Assembly: GCA_016189905.1 (NCBI GenBank)
Contig: JACPRP010000048.1
Location: 1-43,584, forward strand
Source: Chloroflexota bacterium
Lineage (GTDB): Bacteria > Chloroflexota > UBA6077 > FW602-bin22 > JACPRP01
Reading direction: 5' to 3'
Length of the DNA: 43,584 nucleotides
Under the pieces are notes generated by a model, which saw only the letters and a program-made list of their open reading frames with translations, was not told the DNA's origin and ran no database searches. A program made the position numbers and the translations under genes. This document shows positions 16,132-24,891 of this stretch, one piece after another (within the stretch, counting starts at the first letter, position 1; each line of letters starts with the position of its first letter).

Positions 16132-17163
16132 GTGAGTGGGACAAGGCTGGCTTCATGGATCCTCGTGCTAACACTGTTACTGAGCGTGGGGGTGGCGGCC
16201 TGCACTCAAGGGCAGGTGACAAGCACGCCCGAGGAGTTCTATCGGGGAAAGACGGTCACCTGGATAGCTTCGAGCGACGCGGGCAGCGGCACGGACTTCC
16301 TCGCCCGAGCCATCGCGCCGTATTTGGCTAAGGAAATCGGCGCCACGGTCAGGGTGGAGAACATGGGCACCGACGAGGGCACTAACTGGGCGTTCAACGA
16401 AGCGCCGAAGGACGGCCTCGCCCTTGTTCTCAAGAGCACCGGCGCCGTGATGTCCAACGACATCCTCAAGGCGCCAGGCACGATGTACGTCGCGGAGAAG
16501 TTCAATTTCGTGGCGGATGTTAATCCAGGTGGCACGGTATTGATGATATCCCCTAAGCTTCCCTACAAGACGCTGGAGCAGCTCCGCGCGGCCAAGGGAT
16601 TGAAGGCGGGCGGCACCACGGCGAAAGGGGCCATCGCGGTCGGTGGGGCAGTGATGTCCGCAATCCTCGGGCTGGATGCAAAGGTGATCACCGGGTATCA
16701 GGGCACGAAAAACCTCGGGATGGCCATAGCTCGCGGTGAGGTAGATTTCTTCGTGTCATCGGACAACTCATCGAAGCAAGATGAGGAAGACGGCACCCTG
16801 GTCAATCTGCTGGTCGTCAACAAGGAGAGAAGCAGAACGGTCCCGCACGTGCCCACGATGTACGAGCTTGGCGTGACGGTTCCGAAAGATATGGAGGCTG
16901 CTCTCAACTATCTTCTGTCAAGGGGACAGGCCCTTATGCTGCCACCAGGCGTGCCCACGGACAGGGTCGAGTATATGAGGAAAGTCTTCGAAAAGCTTAG
17001 CGCGAACCAGGAAGTGCAGGGCGAGTTGGAGAGAATAATGGGGGCATCGGCTCCCTTTATGAAGGGCAAGGATCTGCAAGATATGGTCGCTTCAATGAAG
17101 TCGAACGCGTCACTGGCCGAGCAGCTCGATGAGATATTCAACAAGTATAAGGCGACGCAGTAG
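16132..17163 (+). CDS. Tripartite tricarboxylate-type receptor lipoprotein 3 (Bug family)
   Basis: The third receptor paralog, 343 residues, with a lipobox ending at Cys24 (VGVAAC). It shares YRGKTVTWIASSDAG, VENMGTDEGTNW, AGGTTAKGAIAVGGA and VPTMYELGVTVPKD with the others but is clearly more diverged, especially around residues 130-150 and 185-215, so it may bind a different acid. The start is a GTG at 16132 behind an AAGGGGG sequence. It lies downstream of UbiD in the same direction but has its own promoter. It ends in a two-way palindrome shared with the convergent ABC-type lipoprotein gene. Confidence 0.8.
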   Translation: MSGTRLASWILVLTLLLSVGVAACTQGQVTSTPEEFYRGKTVTWIASSDAGSGTDFLARAIAPYLAKEIGATVRVENMGTDEGTNWAFNEAPKDGLALVLKSTGAVMSNDILKAPGTMYVAEKFNFVADVNPGGTVLMISPKLPYKTLEQLRAAKGLKAGGTTAKGAIAVGGAVMSAILGLDAKVITGYQGTKNLGMAIARGEVDFFVSSDNSSKQDEEDGTLVNLLVVNKERSRTVPHVPTMYELGVTVPKDMEAALNYLLSRGQALMLPPGVPTDRVEYMRKVFEKLSANQEVQGELERIMGASAPFMKGKDLQDMVASMKSNASLAEQLDEIFNKYKATQ

Positions 17164-17200
17164 TACTCTTTTCCGTCGATCTTTTTGCAATGGTATGGCC

Positions 17201-17240
17201 GAGACCGACGCGTCCTTCCGCCGAAGGACGCGTCGGTCTC
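17201..17240. terminator. 18-bp-arm perfect palindrome between convergent genes
   Basis: Perfect arms at 17201-17218 and 17223-17240 surround a CGCC loop. The apex TCCTTC-CGCC-GAAGGA matches the palindrome at 12887-12950, while the outer stem (GACCGACGCG) matches the one at 19724-19756. It separates receptor gene 3 from the convergent lipoprotein gene and probably terminates both. Confidence 0.75.
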
Positions 17241-17274
17241 GTGCGTGTCGGTCTGAATCTCGACTATCGCTCGG

Positions 17275-18402
17275 TTATTCTCCCCACAGCTTTTTGATGA
17301 ATCCGCTGTCGTCAAGTTCCTTGACCAGGCTGTTGTCGATGTAAGCGTCCGGCTTCACATCCTTCGCCTTGGGGTTACTCCGCGCTATCTCGTCCAGAAT
17401 GGTTTGCATGGACTCGGGACTGCCATAAGGCACTTTCGGCAGGAGCTTGGTGATGTAGATATCGTACGTCTCCTCCAGCTCTTCTTTGTCGTCGGTCTTG
17501 GTGTACTTGCCTATCGCCTTCAGCGCAAGATCCTTCTCCTTCTTGGATACCAGAATGCCCTCGGACAGCGCCTTCAGGAAGTTCATCACCGCTTCTCGAT
17601 TGCTGGTAAGGAACTTCCTGCTCACGGCCATCGTGCCCATCGCGTACGGTATACCGAGATCGGTGATGCTCAGCACCTCGCCAAAGCCGAGTTTCCTGGC
17701 CTTGATGGTAGTAGGAGGGCCGAACACGGCGGCCTGGATGCCGCCCGATTGCAGAGCGGCCAATGATTCGGGGGAGCCGCCTGATTCCACAACAGACACG
17801 TCTTTACCGGGCTCCAGGCCAAGTTTCTGCAGCGCGAAGCGGATAGCAAAATCGCTGCTCGATCCGAACCGGGAAATGCCGATCGATTTTCCTTTCAACT
17901 CTTCGATGCGCTTCAGACTCGACTGCCCGTAAAGCGAGAAGACCAGCACGTTGGCCACGCCCGCCACGATCACCAGATCGGCGCCAGCCAGATTGGCATT
18001 AGCCATGGCCCCACCAGCCATCTGCGCCAGACCGATCTCCCCGGAAACCATCGCCTGGGTCAGCGTCGTACTGGTAGAGATCAACTGCAGATCGATATCG
18101 AGGCCATATTTCTCGAAGAGCCCCTTTTCCTTGGTCACCCACAAGGCCGCGGATGTCCCGGCGACGGCGGTGTACGGCACGGTCAGCTTGACCAGCTTCT
18201 TATCCTCTTTTTTCGTCGCTTCCTTGGCGGCAGGTTTAGGCTCTGACTTCGCCTCCTTAGCCTCCTTCGCAGGCGAGGCCTTCGGCGCCTGGGTTGCGGT
18301 CGGGGACGGCACAGCAGCCTGGCCGCAACCGACAACCGACGCGATCAGCAGGGCGACGACGACGTAAATCAAGACCCTGTGACGTGTTTTGAAAACATTC
18401 AT
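17275..18402 (-). CDS. ABC-transporter substrate-binding lipoprotein (NMT1/SsuA-like)
   Basis: A 375-residue solute-binding protein of the NMT1/TauA/SsuA type, which in relatives binds sulfonates, nitrate, taurine or pyrimidine precursors. The lipoprotein signal ends at Cys26 (SVVGC), followed by a Pro/Ala/Lys-rich linker to about residue 70. The mature domain begins VKLTVPYTAVAGTSAALW and has the typical KEKGLFEKYGLDIDL and GKSIGISRFGSSSDFAIRFAL segments. The ATG at 18402 has AGGAGG upstream. It lies 40 bp after the cupin gene on the same strand, probably in one operon. No permease or ATPase gene is near, so the transporter is incomplete here. The ligand cannot be read from the sequence. Confidence 0.82.
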   Translation of the reverse strand: MNVFKTRHRVLIYVVVALLIASVVGCGQAAVPSPTATQAPKASPAKEAKEAKSEPKPAAKEATKKEDKKLVKLTVPYTAVAGTSAALWVTKEKGLFEKYGLDIDLQLISTSTTLTQAMVSGEIGLAQMAGGAMANANLAGADLVIVAGVANVLVFSLYGQSSLKRIEELKGKSIGISRFGSSSDFAIRFALQKLGLEPGKDVSVVESGGSPESLAALQSGGIQAAVFGPPTTIKARKLGFGEVLSITDLGIPYAMGTMAVSRKFLTSNREAVMNFLKALSEGILVSKKEKDLALKAIGKYTKTDDKEELEETYDIYITKLLPKVPYGSPESMQTILDEIARSNPKAKDVKPDAYIDNSLVKELDDSGFIKKLWGE

Positions 18403-18442
18403 AGATCGAGAACCTCCTTTGGTTTGCCTGTGCCAGATTACA

Positions 18443-18961
18443 TCACTTGTCCGTGCCAGAAAACATCGGATTCAGCTCTATCTGCTCGAAGAAGTTGGAT
18501 ACCTGGTCGCTCATCGGAATGTGGATCATCGCGATCCACTTGCACGAGGTGCCCGGCTCGACGTTGAAGTGTTGATGCTCGACACCACCCTCTTTGAACG
18601 GCAAAAGAATGAGATCGCCCTTTTTCCAGTCCATCCGGACCCCTTCGACCACGGTATAGCCACGCCCTTCGAGGACGAAGATGATCAGGCCTCCCTGGTG
18701 GCGATGTTTCCCCGTGTGTACCACGAGATCCTGCATGAACACCGACCAATCCTGCAGGGCATTCTCAGGCCACACATTCGGGTACATGATATATTTGCTC
18801 TTGCCCTGGCGCGTGATCCGGAATTCGCGCTCATTGGCTTTGATCAGCAGCTTGCCAGTTTCCTGACGCTCGATAAACTCTCTGCGCGTCTTGACGTCGA
18901 GGTCGTACATGCTTTGACTCGCCCCGGGCTCTCGCGCCTTCGTTCTCGTCTTGTCTACCAT
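18443..18961 (-). CDS. Cupin-domain protein
   Basis: A 172-residue protein with one cupin barrel (about residues 75-150). The first cupin motif is visible as HTGKHRHQGGLIIFVLEG with the metal-binding His pair, and the second as GDLILLPFKEGGVEHQHFN. Relatives include aromatic ring-cleaving dioxygenases and small regulatory or storage cupins; a metal-dependent role is likely but the reaction is unknown. The ATG at 18961 has AGGAGG upstream. The open frame runs on to 19081 but passes through the predicted promoter. It is the first gene of an operon with the NMT1-like lipoprotein. Confidence 0.78.
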   Translation of the reverse strand: MVDKTRTKAREPGASQSMYDLDVKTRREFIERQETGKLLIKANEREFRITRQGKSKYIMYPNVWPENALQDWSVFMQDLVVHTGKHRHQGGLIIFVLEGRGYTVVEGVRMDWKKGDLILLPFKEGGVEHQHFNVEPGTSCKWIAMIHIPMSDQVSNFFEQIELNPMFSGTDK

Positions 18962-19010
18962 TCGGTCCTCCTGGGAAAGGATTGCTTGTCGGCAGGATAT
19001 AACCCAGCGT

Positions 19011-19039
19011 AGAATACATTCCAAAGGGCCTGGGGTCAA
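19011..19039 (-). promoter_or_regulatory. Putative promoter for the cupin-lipoprotein operon
   Basis: On the minus strand TTGACC (19039-19034) and TATTCT (19016-19011) are separated by 17 bp, about 45 nt before the cupin start. Confidence 0.6.
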
Positions 19040-19067
19040 GAGGCAAAATGGCTGATCGACCAGGCGT

Positions 19068-19081
19068 GTGACCATGGTCAC
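19068..19081. promoter_or_regulatory. Perfect 14-bp palindrome, candidate operator
   Basis: GTGACCATGGTCAC is a perfect palindrome in the divergent space between the cupin operon and the hemerythrin-like gene, about 30 bp upstream of the cupin -35. The size and symmetry suit a dimeric regulator. Only one copy was noticed. Confidence 0.4.
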
Positions 19082-19196
19082 TGAAATGTTCGGCGGTCTG
19101 TGGTTTAATAGTGGTGTGAAACTGGAATTTGTAACGTTTTCATGGTCGCGGCACCCTGCGGGGTGGCATGAGAGGCTAATCTGGGAGGTGGATGTC

Positions 19197-19709
19197 TTGG
19201 AAAACTGGGAGGCGATGCGAATTCTGAAGGCGGCGCACGAGGTCGGCCTCGCAATGCTGGACTCGCTTGCGCAAGCGGCTACCGCTTTGCGAGAGGAGAG
19301 GAGATCCGAGGCGCTGCGGGGCTTCGAGCGGGTGCTTCATTTCTTCGACGGTGAGCTCAAGATCCACTTCGACCACGAGGAGCGCGCCCTTTTCCCAGCC
19401 CTGAGCCGAATCATCGGGCCGGCCGGCCCTGTTGGCGCGATGATCGGCGAGCACGATTCTTTGTGGCGCTGCGTCGATGATTTCACCGAAGAGATAGAGG
19501 TCTTGAGGGACGACGTCGCGGGTGCGGAGCAGCGAACCATCGCCGAGATCGATCGTCTGGCGAATCACATCATCTGGCTGCTGCGCGGCCACATCAACAA
19601 GGAAGATACGATGCTGTTCCCTCTGGCCGAGAAGACCCTCGACGAGCGCACCAAGCGCGAGGTCGTCGAGAACATGGCCCTGGTCGAGCGGCTGGCGAAA
19701 CAGGGCTAA
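19197..19709 (+). CDS. Hemerythrin-like HHE-domain protein
   Basis: A four-helix protein of about 170 residues. The iron-ligand pattern of the hemerythrin/HHE fold is visible as HEVG in the first helix, LKIHFDHEERALFPAL in the second, MIGEHDSLW in the third and LLRGHINKEDTMLFPLAE in the fourth. Such proteins bind a di-iron centre and sense or carry oxygen or nitric oxide, or support iron-sulfur repair. The start is uncertain: GGGAGGTGG precedes a TTG at 19197, and a GTG at 19188 is also in frame; the frame itself is open from 19068. It is divergent from the cupin operon and convergent with pheT, separated by a palindrome. Confidence 0.8.
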   Translation: MENWEAMRILKAAHEVGLAMLDSLAQAATALREERRSEALRGFERVLHFFDGELKIHFDHEERALFPALSRIIGPAGPVGAMIGEHDSLWRCVDDFTEEIEVLRDDVAGAEQRTIAEIDRLANHIIWLLRGHINKEDTMLFPLAEKTLDERTKREVVENMALVERLAKQG

Positions 19710-19723
19710 TGCATAATCCATAA

Positions 19724-19756
19724 AGACCGACGCGGTTTCGCAAACCGCGTCGGTCT
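19724..19756. terminator. 15-bp-arm palindrome between convergent genes
   Basis: Perfect arms (19724-19738 and 19742-19756) surround a 3-nt loop, 14 nt past the hemerythrin-like stop codon. The stem shares AGACCGACGCG with the palindrome at 17201-17240. It probably terminates the hemerythrin gene and may stop leftward pheT transcription. Confidence 0.75.
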
Positions 19757-19767
19757 AATACTCCTTC

Positions 19768-19804
19768 CCTTCGCGTTCTTCGCGTATTCCGTGTATTCCG
19801 TGGT
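19768..19804. repeat. Dispersed ACCACGGAATACACGGAATA-type repeat
   Basis: On the minus strand this stretch reads as the short internally repetitive sequence ACCACGGAATACACGGAATA followed by CGCGAAGAACGCGAAG. When translated it gives the runs of NTRNTRRTRR or TEYTEYAKNAK type that appear in many environmental genomes. It is non-coding and sits beside the pheT end. Confidence 0.55.
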
Positions 19805-19890
19805 TGCGTTCCCTCGCCTTGAACACGAAACAACCGCGTGGAAAGAACATAAGCCCCAACCGTCAAGAGAGGTCCACCATCCCCGCCTAC

Positions 19891-22416
19891 TCAACGCCGC
19901 AACGTAGCCCTCAGTTCCTTTTCGAGCACGTCCTCGATGTGTTTCTGGACCTTGCTGACCTCTTCGTCGGTCAGCGTTCTATCGGGGGCCTGGTAGACGA
20001 TGTGATACGCGATGCTTCGCTTGCCTTCGGGGATCCCTGGCCCTTGGTAAACGTCGAACAGGTCCACGCTCTTCACAAGCTCGCCGCCGGCCCGGCTGAT
20101 GGTCGCCTTGACCAGCTCTGCGGGGATATCGACGCTCGAAACAACCGCTATATCCTGCTCGACCGGCGGGAATTTCGGCAGAGGGCGATATTCACGGGTC
20201 CAGACCGCCGCCTGCATCAAGCTATCGAAGTCCATCGCCAAAACGTAAACGCGCTCGTCGAGGTCGAAGCTGGCCCTGACGTCGGGGTTGATCTCGCCCA
20301 GAATGCCCACGACTTTGTCGGGCGCGATGGCGCGGACACCTTCGCGGGCAAGCCTCGGCATATCGACGCCGAACACAATCGCGGCCGTCCTCCCCGCGTG
20401 GAACGTCGGATGCGCCACAGGCACGAAGCTGAACGTGGCAATCCCCATTCTCTGGAGGATCGCCTCCGCTGCGGCTTTCAGATCGAAGAAGGAGACCTCG
20501 CGCTTCTCGCCCCACTCGCCGCCAGAGCGGTACTGGCCCATACCGGCGGTGATGATGCGCCGCTCTTCAGGCAGGTCCTCACCTCGAGGCAGATAGACGC
20601 GGCAGATCTCGAACAGGTTGACGTCCTTATCCATAAACCGCAGGTTTCTGCCAATGGTCTCCAGCATGCTCACCAGGGTAGTCGTTCGCAGGCATTCCAT
20701 ATCCGAGGTCAACGGATTGACCACCAGCAGCGGCTGCTGGCCGAGAACCGAAATCCTGGTGTTGATCGCCGTCAAGATAGGATCGGCGAGGCTCAATAGC
20801 TTTTCGCCGGCCTCTTCGCTGGGAACGAGCTTGCGCATACGCTCGCGGCTGATGAGCGAATATGCGATGATCTCCGTGAAGCCGCAGCCCACGAGCACGT
20901 CCCGCACGACCTCCTGCCAGCGCAGCTCGAGGTTCTCCGAGGGCACGGGCAATCGTCCGTCGAGCATCGTCGACGGGATGGCGTCATAGCCCACCGTCCG
21001 CGCCACCTCTTCGACCAGGTCCGCCGGCAGCGTCACGTCGCCCCGGTGCATCGGCACGACGACGTCGATGTCTCCGCCCTGCGCCCTGGTCACAAAGCCC
21101 AACGGCTTCAGAATCCGCTCGATCTCCTCGACGCTGTACGAGACGCCCAGCAGGCGCTGAACCTCGCGCGTGGTTAGCTTTATCTCCACGGGGGGCGGTT
21201 TCACTGGATAGGCGTCTGCCACGCCCCTGGCCACGGCTCCGCCGGCCAGTTGATGGATAAGCTGGGTCGCTCGCAGCGCGGCCGGCATCGTCAGCTCCTC
21301 TGGCAGGCCCTTCTCGAAACGCCGCGAGGCTTCGCTCGGTAGGCGCAGCGCGCGCGACGCGCGTCGATTGACGACCCTGTCGAAGTTGGCGGACTCCAGC
21401 AGCACGTTCGTCGTCGCGTCGCTCACTTCGCTATCCGCGCCACCCATCACGCCGGCGATGGCCACCGGGTGCCGCGCGTCGGCGATCACCAGCATGTCCG
21501 ACGTCAGCTTACGCACCACGCCATCGAGGGTCTCGATCTCCTCACCTTCGCGCGCGCGACGAACGACGATCTTCTTGCCGCCGATCTTATCGTAATCGAA
21601 GCCGTGCAGCGGCTGGCCCCATTCGAGCATCACGTAGTTGGTGACGTCCACAATGTTGTTGATCGGGCGCATGCCGGCGGCGATGAGGCGCTCCTGCATC
21701 CACCCCGGTGAAGGTCCGACGCGCACGCCCTCGATCACCGTCGCCGAATAACGATGGCAGAGATCAGGATCGGCGATCTCGATGTCGATGAGGTCCTTTA
21801 CCGCCGTCGGCCCATCTTCCAGCGTCACGACGGGTACGCGCAGTTCCTGCCCGGTTAGCGCCGCAATCTCGCGCGCCACGCCGATCATCGACAGCAGGTC
21901 CGGCCGGTTCGGCGTCACCTCCAGGTCGAAGACGATATCGCCCAGCACCTCGCCGAGGCCGGCGCCGACGCGGGCCTCGGGATCGAGAACGAGGATGCCG
22001 CCGTGGTCGTCCGAGATGCCAAGCTCCCTGGCCGAGCAGAGCATGCCTTCGGACATGACACCGCGCAGCTTCGACGCCTTCAAGACCACCTCTCGCGGCT
22101 CGGGTCCGTGGGTATCGATAACACGGGCTCCTGGCAGCGCCAGAGGCACCCTGTCTCCCACCTTGATGTTGAAGGCGCCGGCCACCACGGTGAGCTCTTT
22201 TTTCCCGTAATCGACCGTCACCAACTGCAGACGGTCCGCGTTCGGGTGGGGCGCGAGGTTGGTGATCTGCCCGACGTAGATGTCGCTCCAATCGCGCCCG
22301 CCAACGTATTCAATCGCGCCAACCTCCGTCCCTGACGAAGTCAGCAAGCGGGCGATCTCCTGCGCAGGCGCAACCAGGTCCACGTAGTCTTTCAGCCATT
22401 TCAGCGAAACTTTCAT
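19891..22416 (-). CDS. pheT: Phenylalanine-tRNA ligase beta subunit
   Basis: The beta subunit of the alpha2-beta2 enzyme that charges tRNA-Phe. The 841-residue protein shows the full bacterial domain order. It has an N-terminal [14 protein letters not shown], an OB-fold tRNA-binding domain (about 40-150, with [17 protein letters not shown]), the B3/4 editing domain (about 210-375) and a B5 domain (about 400-475). A catalytic-like core follows, and a ferredoxin-fold anticodon-binding domain ends the chain (about 745-840, [15 protein letters not shown]). The ATG at 22416 has GGGAGGA upstream. It follows pheS by 25 bp. Confidence 0.97.
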   Translation of the reverse strand: MKVSLKWLKDYVDLVAPAQEIARLLTSSGTEVGAIEYVGGRDWSDIYVGQITNLAPHPNADRLQLVTVDYGKKELTVVAGAFNIKVGDRVPLALPGARVIDTHGPEPREVVLKASKLRGVMSEGMLCSARELGISDDHGGILVLDPEARVGAGLGEVLGDIVFDLEVTPNRPDLLSMIGVAREIAALTGQELRVPVVTLEDGPTAVKDLIDIEIADPDLCHRYSATVIEGVRVGPSPGWMQERLIAAGMRPINNIVDVTNYVMLEWGQPLHGFDYDKIGGKKIVVRRAREGEEIETLDGVVRKLTSDMLVIADARHPVAIAGVMGGADSEVSDATTNVLLESANFDRVVNRRASRALRLPSEASRRFEKGLPEELTMPAALRATQLIHQLAGGAVARGVADAYPVKPPPVEIKLTTREVQRLLGVSYSVEEIERILKPLGFVTRAQGGDIDVVVPMHRGDVTLPADLVEEVARTVGYDAIPSTMLDGRLPVPSENLELRWQEVVRDVLVGCGFTEIIAYSLISRERMRKLVPSEEAGEKLLSLADPILTAINTRISVLGQQPLLVVNPLTSDMECLRTTTLVSMLETIGRNLRFMDKDVNLFEICRVYLPRGEDLPEERRIITAGMGQYRSGGEWGEKREVSFFDLKAAAEAILQRMGIATFSFVPVAHPTFHAGRTAAIVFGVDMPRLAREGVRAIAPDKVVGILGEINPDVRASFDLDERVYVLAMDFDSLMQAAVWTREYRPLPKFPPVEQDIAVVSSVDIPAELVKATISRAGGELVKSVDLFDVYQGPGIPEGKRSIAYHIVYQAPDRTLTDEEVSKVQKHIEDVLEKELRATLRR

Positions 22417-22441
22417 AGCTATCCTCCCAGCCCCTCACCAG

Positions 22442-23479
22442 CTAGCGAAACTGCTGCAAGAAGCGCAGATCGTTGCTGTAGAACAGGCGAATGTCGTCGA
22501 TCCCGTACTTGAGCATCGCGATTCGCTCCGGCCCAAGGCCGAAGGCGAACCCGGTGTAGACGGCGGGATCATAGCCGACGCGCTCGAGCTCTTTCGGGTG
22601 CACCATCCCCGCGCCCATGATCTCCAGCCAGCCGGTGTTGCCACAAAGACGGCACCCTGCGCCCTTACAGACGTAGCAGTCGATCGACATATCGACGCCC
22701 GGCTCGACAAACGGGAAATAATCACAGCGGAAGCGAACCTTCCTCTCGCCGCCGAAGAGCATGCGCGCAAAAGCCGAGAGCGTGCCTTTCATATCGGCGA
22801 AAGTTATGTTGGTGCCGATCGCCAGTCCTTCCACCTGATAGAACATGCTCTCGTGGGATGGGTCGATGGCCTCGTAGCGATAGCACTTGCCGGGGACGAC
22901 GACCCTGACCGGGGGGCGCGTCTTCTCCATTACCCGCACCTGATTGGGCGAGGTGTGCGTGCGCAGGAGCATCTCGCCGGGCCGGCCATCTGGCGAGACG
23001 TAGAAAGTGTCCCACATGTCTCGGGCGGGGTGATCCTTCGGGATATTCAGCGCCTCGAAGTTGTAATAATCCCATTCAACCTCGGGACCTTCGACGATTT
23101 GGAAGCCCATAATCACAAAGGCGTCGAGAATCTCGCGCAGCACTCGGGTGGTAGGATGCACCTGGCCCAGGGCCAGAGGACGGCCCGGCAGGGTCACGTC
23201 TATTCGCTCGCGCTCCATCGCCTGAGCGCGCGCCGCTTCCTTTAGCTCGTTTTCCTTTTGCGCTAGCTGCGCCTCCAGAAGGGTCTTGGTCTCGTTGGCC
23301 ACCTGGCCAACAGCACGGCGCTCGTCGGGTGGCAAAGCGCCCAACTGACGGAGGATACTAGTCACCGCTCCCTTTTTCCCCAGGTACTTGATGCGCCACG
23401 GCTCGATCTCCTCGACTCGGCCAAGAGCCCGCAATTCCGCCAGAGCCTGCTCTCTAAGTTCCGTAATTCGGTCTATCAT
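22442..23479 (-). CDS. pheS: Phenylalanine-tRNA ligase alpha subunit
   Basis: The catalytic alpha subunit, 345 residues. An N-terminal coiled coil (to about residue 85) is followed by the class II synthetase core with HPTTRVLREI, MGFQIVEGPEVEWDYYNFEALN, DMWDTFYV, LLRTHTSPNQVR, the motif 2 region with PGKCYRYEAIDPSHE, QVEGLAIG and motif 3 FGLGPERIAMLKYGI. Start choice: GGGGGGCAGG directly precedes the ATG at 23479; an in-frame TTG at 23491 sits inside that purine run and is less likely. It is separated from the upstream trmH-type gene by 122 bp. Confidence 0.96.
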   Translation of the reverse strand: MIDRITELREQALAELRALGRVEEIEPWRIKYLGKKGAVTSILRQLGALPPDERRAVGQVANETKTLLEAQLAQKENELKEAARAQAMERERIDVTLPGRPLALGQVHPTTRVLREILDAFVIMGFQIVEGPEVEWDYYNFEALNIPKDHPARDMWDTFYVSPDGRPGEMLLRTHTSPNQVRVMEKTRPPVRVVVPGKCYRYEAIDPSHESMFYQVEGLAIGTNITFADMKGTLSAFARMLFGGERKVRFRCDYFPFVEPGVDMSIDCYVCKGAGCRLCGNTGWLEIMGAGMVHPKELERVGYDPAVYTGFAFGLGPERIAMLKYGIDDIRLFYSNDLRFLQQFR

Positions 23480-23601
23480 CCTGCCCCCCAAAACAAAAAC
23501 AGCGCCCGCGACCTCGCCCGGGACGAAGTTGCGGCCGCTTTTCGTGAAAAGTAACCAGTCATTCGCGCAGCTCGCGAACGATCAAGGGCGCGGTTCGCGG
23601 A

Positions 23602-24384
23602 TCAAGGCCCAAATTGACGCTGGCGCAGCGCCTCGAAAAGTATGATGCTCGCCGCGACCGCCGCGTTCAGTGATTCCGCCGGACCGGCCATCGGGATGTT
23701 GACGAATCCCGTCGCCGCGCGCCGTCCCTCCTCGCTCGGGCCGTGCGCCTCGCCACCGATCACCAGGGCCGACTCCCTGGTCCAATCGACCTCGAAGTAG
23801 GCCAGACCTGTTTCCGCGGTGGCCACCCAGATCGGCCGCCCGTCCAGCTTGCGCTTGATATCCGGCCACTGGCTGCCGGGAAGCAAGGTCAGGTGAAAAT
23901 GGGCACCCATCCCGGCCCTCACCACCTTGGGACTGAATACGTCGGCGCAGTCCGGCGTCAGGATAACCACCTTAACGCCGCTGGCTTCCGCCGAACGCAG
24001 GATCGTGCCGGTGTTCCCCGGATCCCTGAGCCCGTCCAGCACCAGCGCCAGCGGTCCCAGGTCTTGCGTCTCGCCCGGCTGGGGATAAGGTACTACGATC
24101 AACACACCTTGCGGCGTCACCGTATCCGCGGCGTATCCAAGAACCCGCTCGCTGACAGGGATTGCTTCGAAGGACCTCAGCCGTCCCAGCAGGTGCCGCC
24201 CGCGCGCCGATTTCTCCAGTTGGCTCGGATTCACCAGCGCCAGCTTCGGCTCCAGGCCCGCCTGCAGTGCCTCCTCGACCAGGCGGACGCCCTCGACAAT
24301 AAAGCACTTCTCGCGCTCCCTGACATCCGCGCGATGCAAATATCTAACGTACTTAACCCTCTCATTCGCCGTGCTGGTGATCAT
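23602..24384 (-). CDS. TrmH/SpoU-family RNA 2'-O-methyltransferase
   Basis: A SPOUT-class methyltransferase that puts a 2'-O-methyl on rRNA or tRNA using S-adenosylmethionine. The N-terminal substrate-binding domain (about 1-100, ITSTANERVKYVRYLH and KCFIVEGVRLVEEAL) is followed by the knotted catalytic domain with motif 1 LDGLRDPGNTGTILRSAEA, motif 2 LVIGGEAHGPSEE and motif 3 VNIPMAGPAESLNAAVAASI. The 260 residues are normal length. It lies 20 bp after rplT, the usual position of a 23S rRNA-modifying TrmH gene in the rplT-pheST operon. The exact target base is not readable. Confidence 0.9.
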   Translation of the reverse strand: MITSTANERVKYVRYLHRADVREREKCFIVEGVRLVEEALQAGLEPKLALVNPSQLEKSARGRHLLGRLRSFEAIPVSERVLGYAADTVTPQGVLIVVPYPQPGETQDLGPLALVLDGLRDPGNTGTILRSAEASGVKVVILTPDCADVFSPKVVRAGMGAHFHLTLLPGSQWPDIKRKLDGRPIWVATAETGLAYFEVDWTRESALVIGGEAHGPSEEGRRAATGFVNIPMAGPAESLNAAVAASIILFEALRQRQFGP

Positions 24385-24404
24385 CGAGCGCTGCGGGACA
24401 GGAC

Positions 24405-24767
24405 TTACTCTGCCTGCGCGGTCGCCTTTGCGGATTCAACCAGACGCGCGAAAGCGGCGGGGTCGTTGACAGCCATCTCCGCCAGCACCTTGCGATCGAT
24501 CTCGATGCCTGCGGTTGAAAGTGCGTGCATCAACTTGCTGTACGATACTCCGGCCTCTCTGGCCGCCGCGTTGATGCGGGTGATCCAAAGCTTGCGGAAA
24601 TCTCGCTTTCTGGTTTTCCTGTGGCGATACGAATAGGAAAGGGCGTGCAGCATAGCCTCATTAGCGCGGCGGAATAGCTTGCTGCTGGTGCCTCTCTGGC
24701 CCTTAGTTATCGCGAGCACCTTCTTGTGCTTTCTATGGGCCGCTACGCCTCTCTTAACTCTCGGCAA
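24405..24767 (-). CDS. rplT: 50S ribosomal protein L20
   Basis: L20 binds 23S rRNA and is needed for early 50S assembly. The 120-residue protein is full length: PRVKRGVAAHRKHKKVL at the N terminus, AKGQRG-like region KGQRGTSSKLFRRANEA, YSYRHRKTRKRDFRKLWI and the C-terminal SYSKLMHAL and VLAEMAVNDPAAF. The start is an unusual TTG at 24767, since AAGGAGG lies 8 nt upstream and the mature family start (PRVKRG) follows at once. In-frame ATGs further upstream would add residues that L20 does not have. It follows rpmI by 124 bp, which contains a small hairpin. Confidence 0.96.
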   Translation of the reverse strand: MPRVKRGVAAHRKHKKVLAITKGQRGTSSKLFRRANEAMLHALSYSYRHRKTRKRDFRKLWITRINAAAREAGVSYSKLMHALSTAGIEIDRKVLAEMAVNDPAAFARLVESAKATAQAE

Positions 24768-24847
24768 TTCGGTAACCTCCTTCGGGGTAACCATCACGAC
24801 GCCGTTATTGCCCGATCGGCAAGCGGCGACGGACGGCACAAACTAAA

Positions 24848-24868
24848 TGATGGCCTCCTCGGCCATCA
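24848..24868 (-). promoter_or_regulatory. Hairpin between rpmI and rplT
   Basis: Perfect 8-bp arms (TGATGGCC and GGCCATCA) surround a 5-nt loop in the rpmI-rplT gap. In other bacteria L20 represses its own operon by binding leader or intergenic mRNA structures; whether this hairpin serves that role is only a guess. Confidence 0.35.
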
Positions 24869-24891
24869 CTCAGCGATGATGCTAGCCTCGA

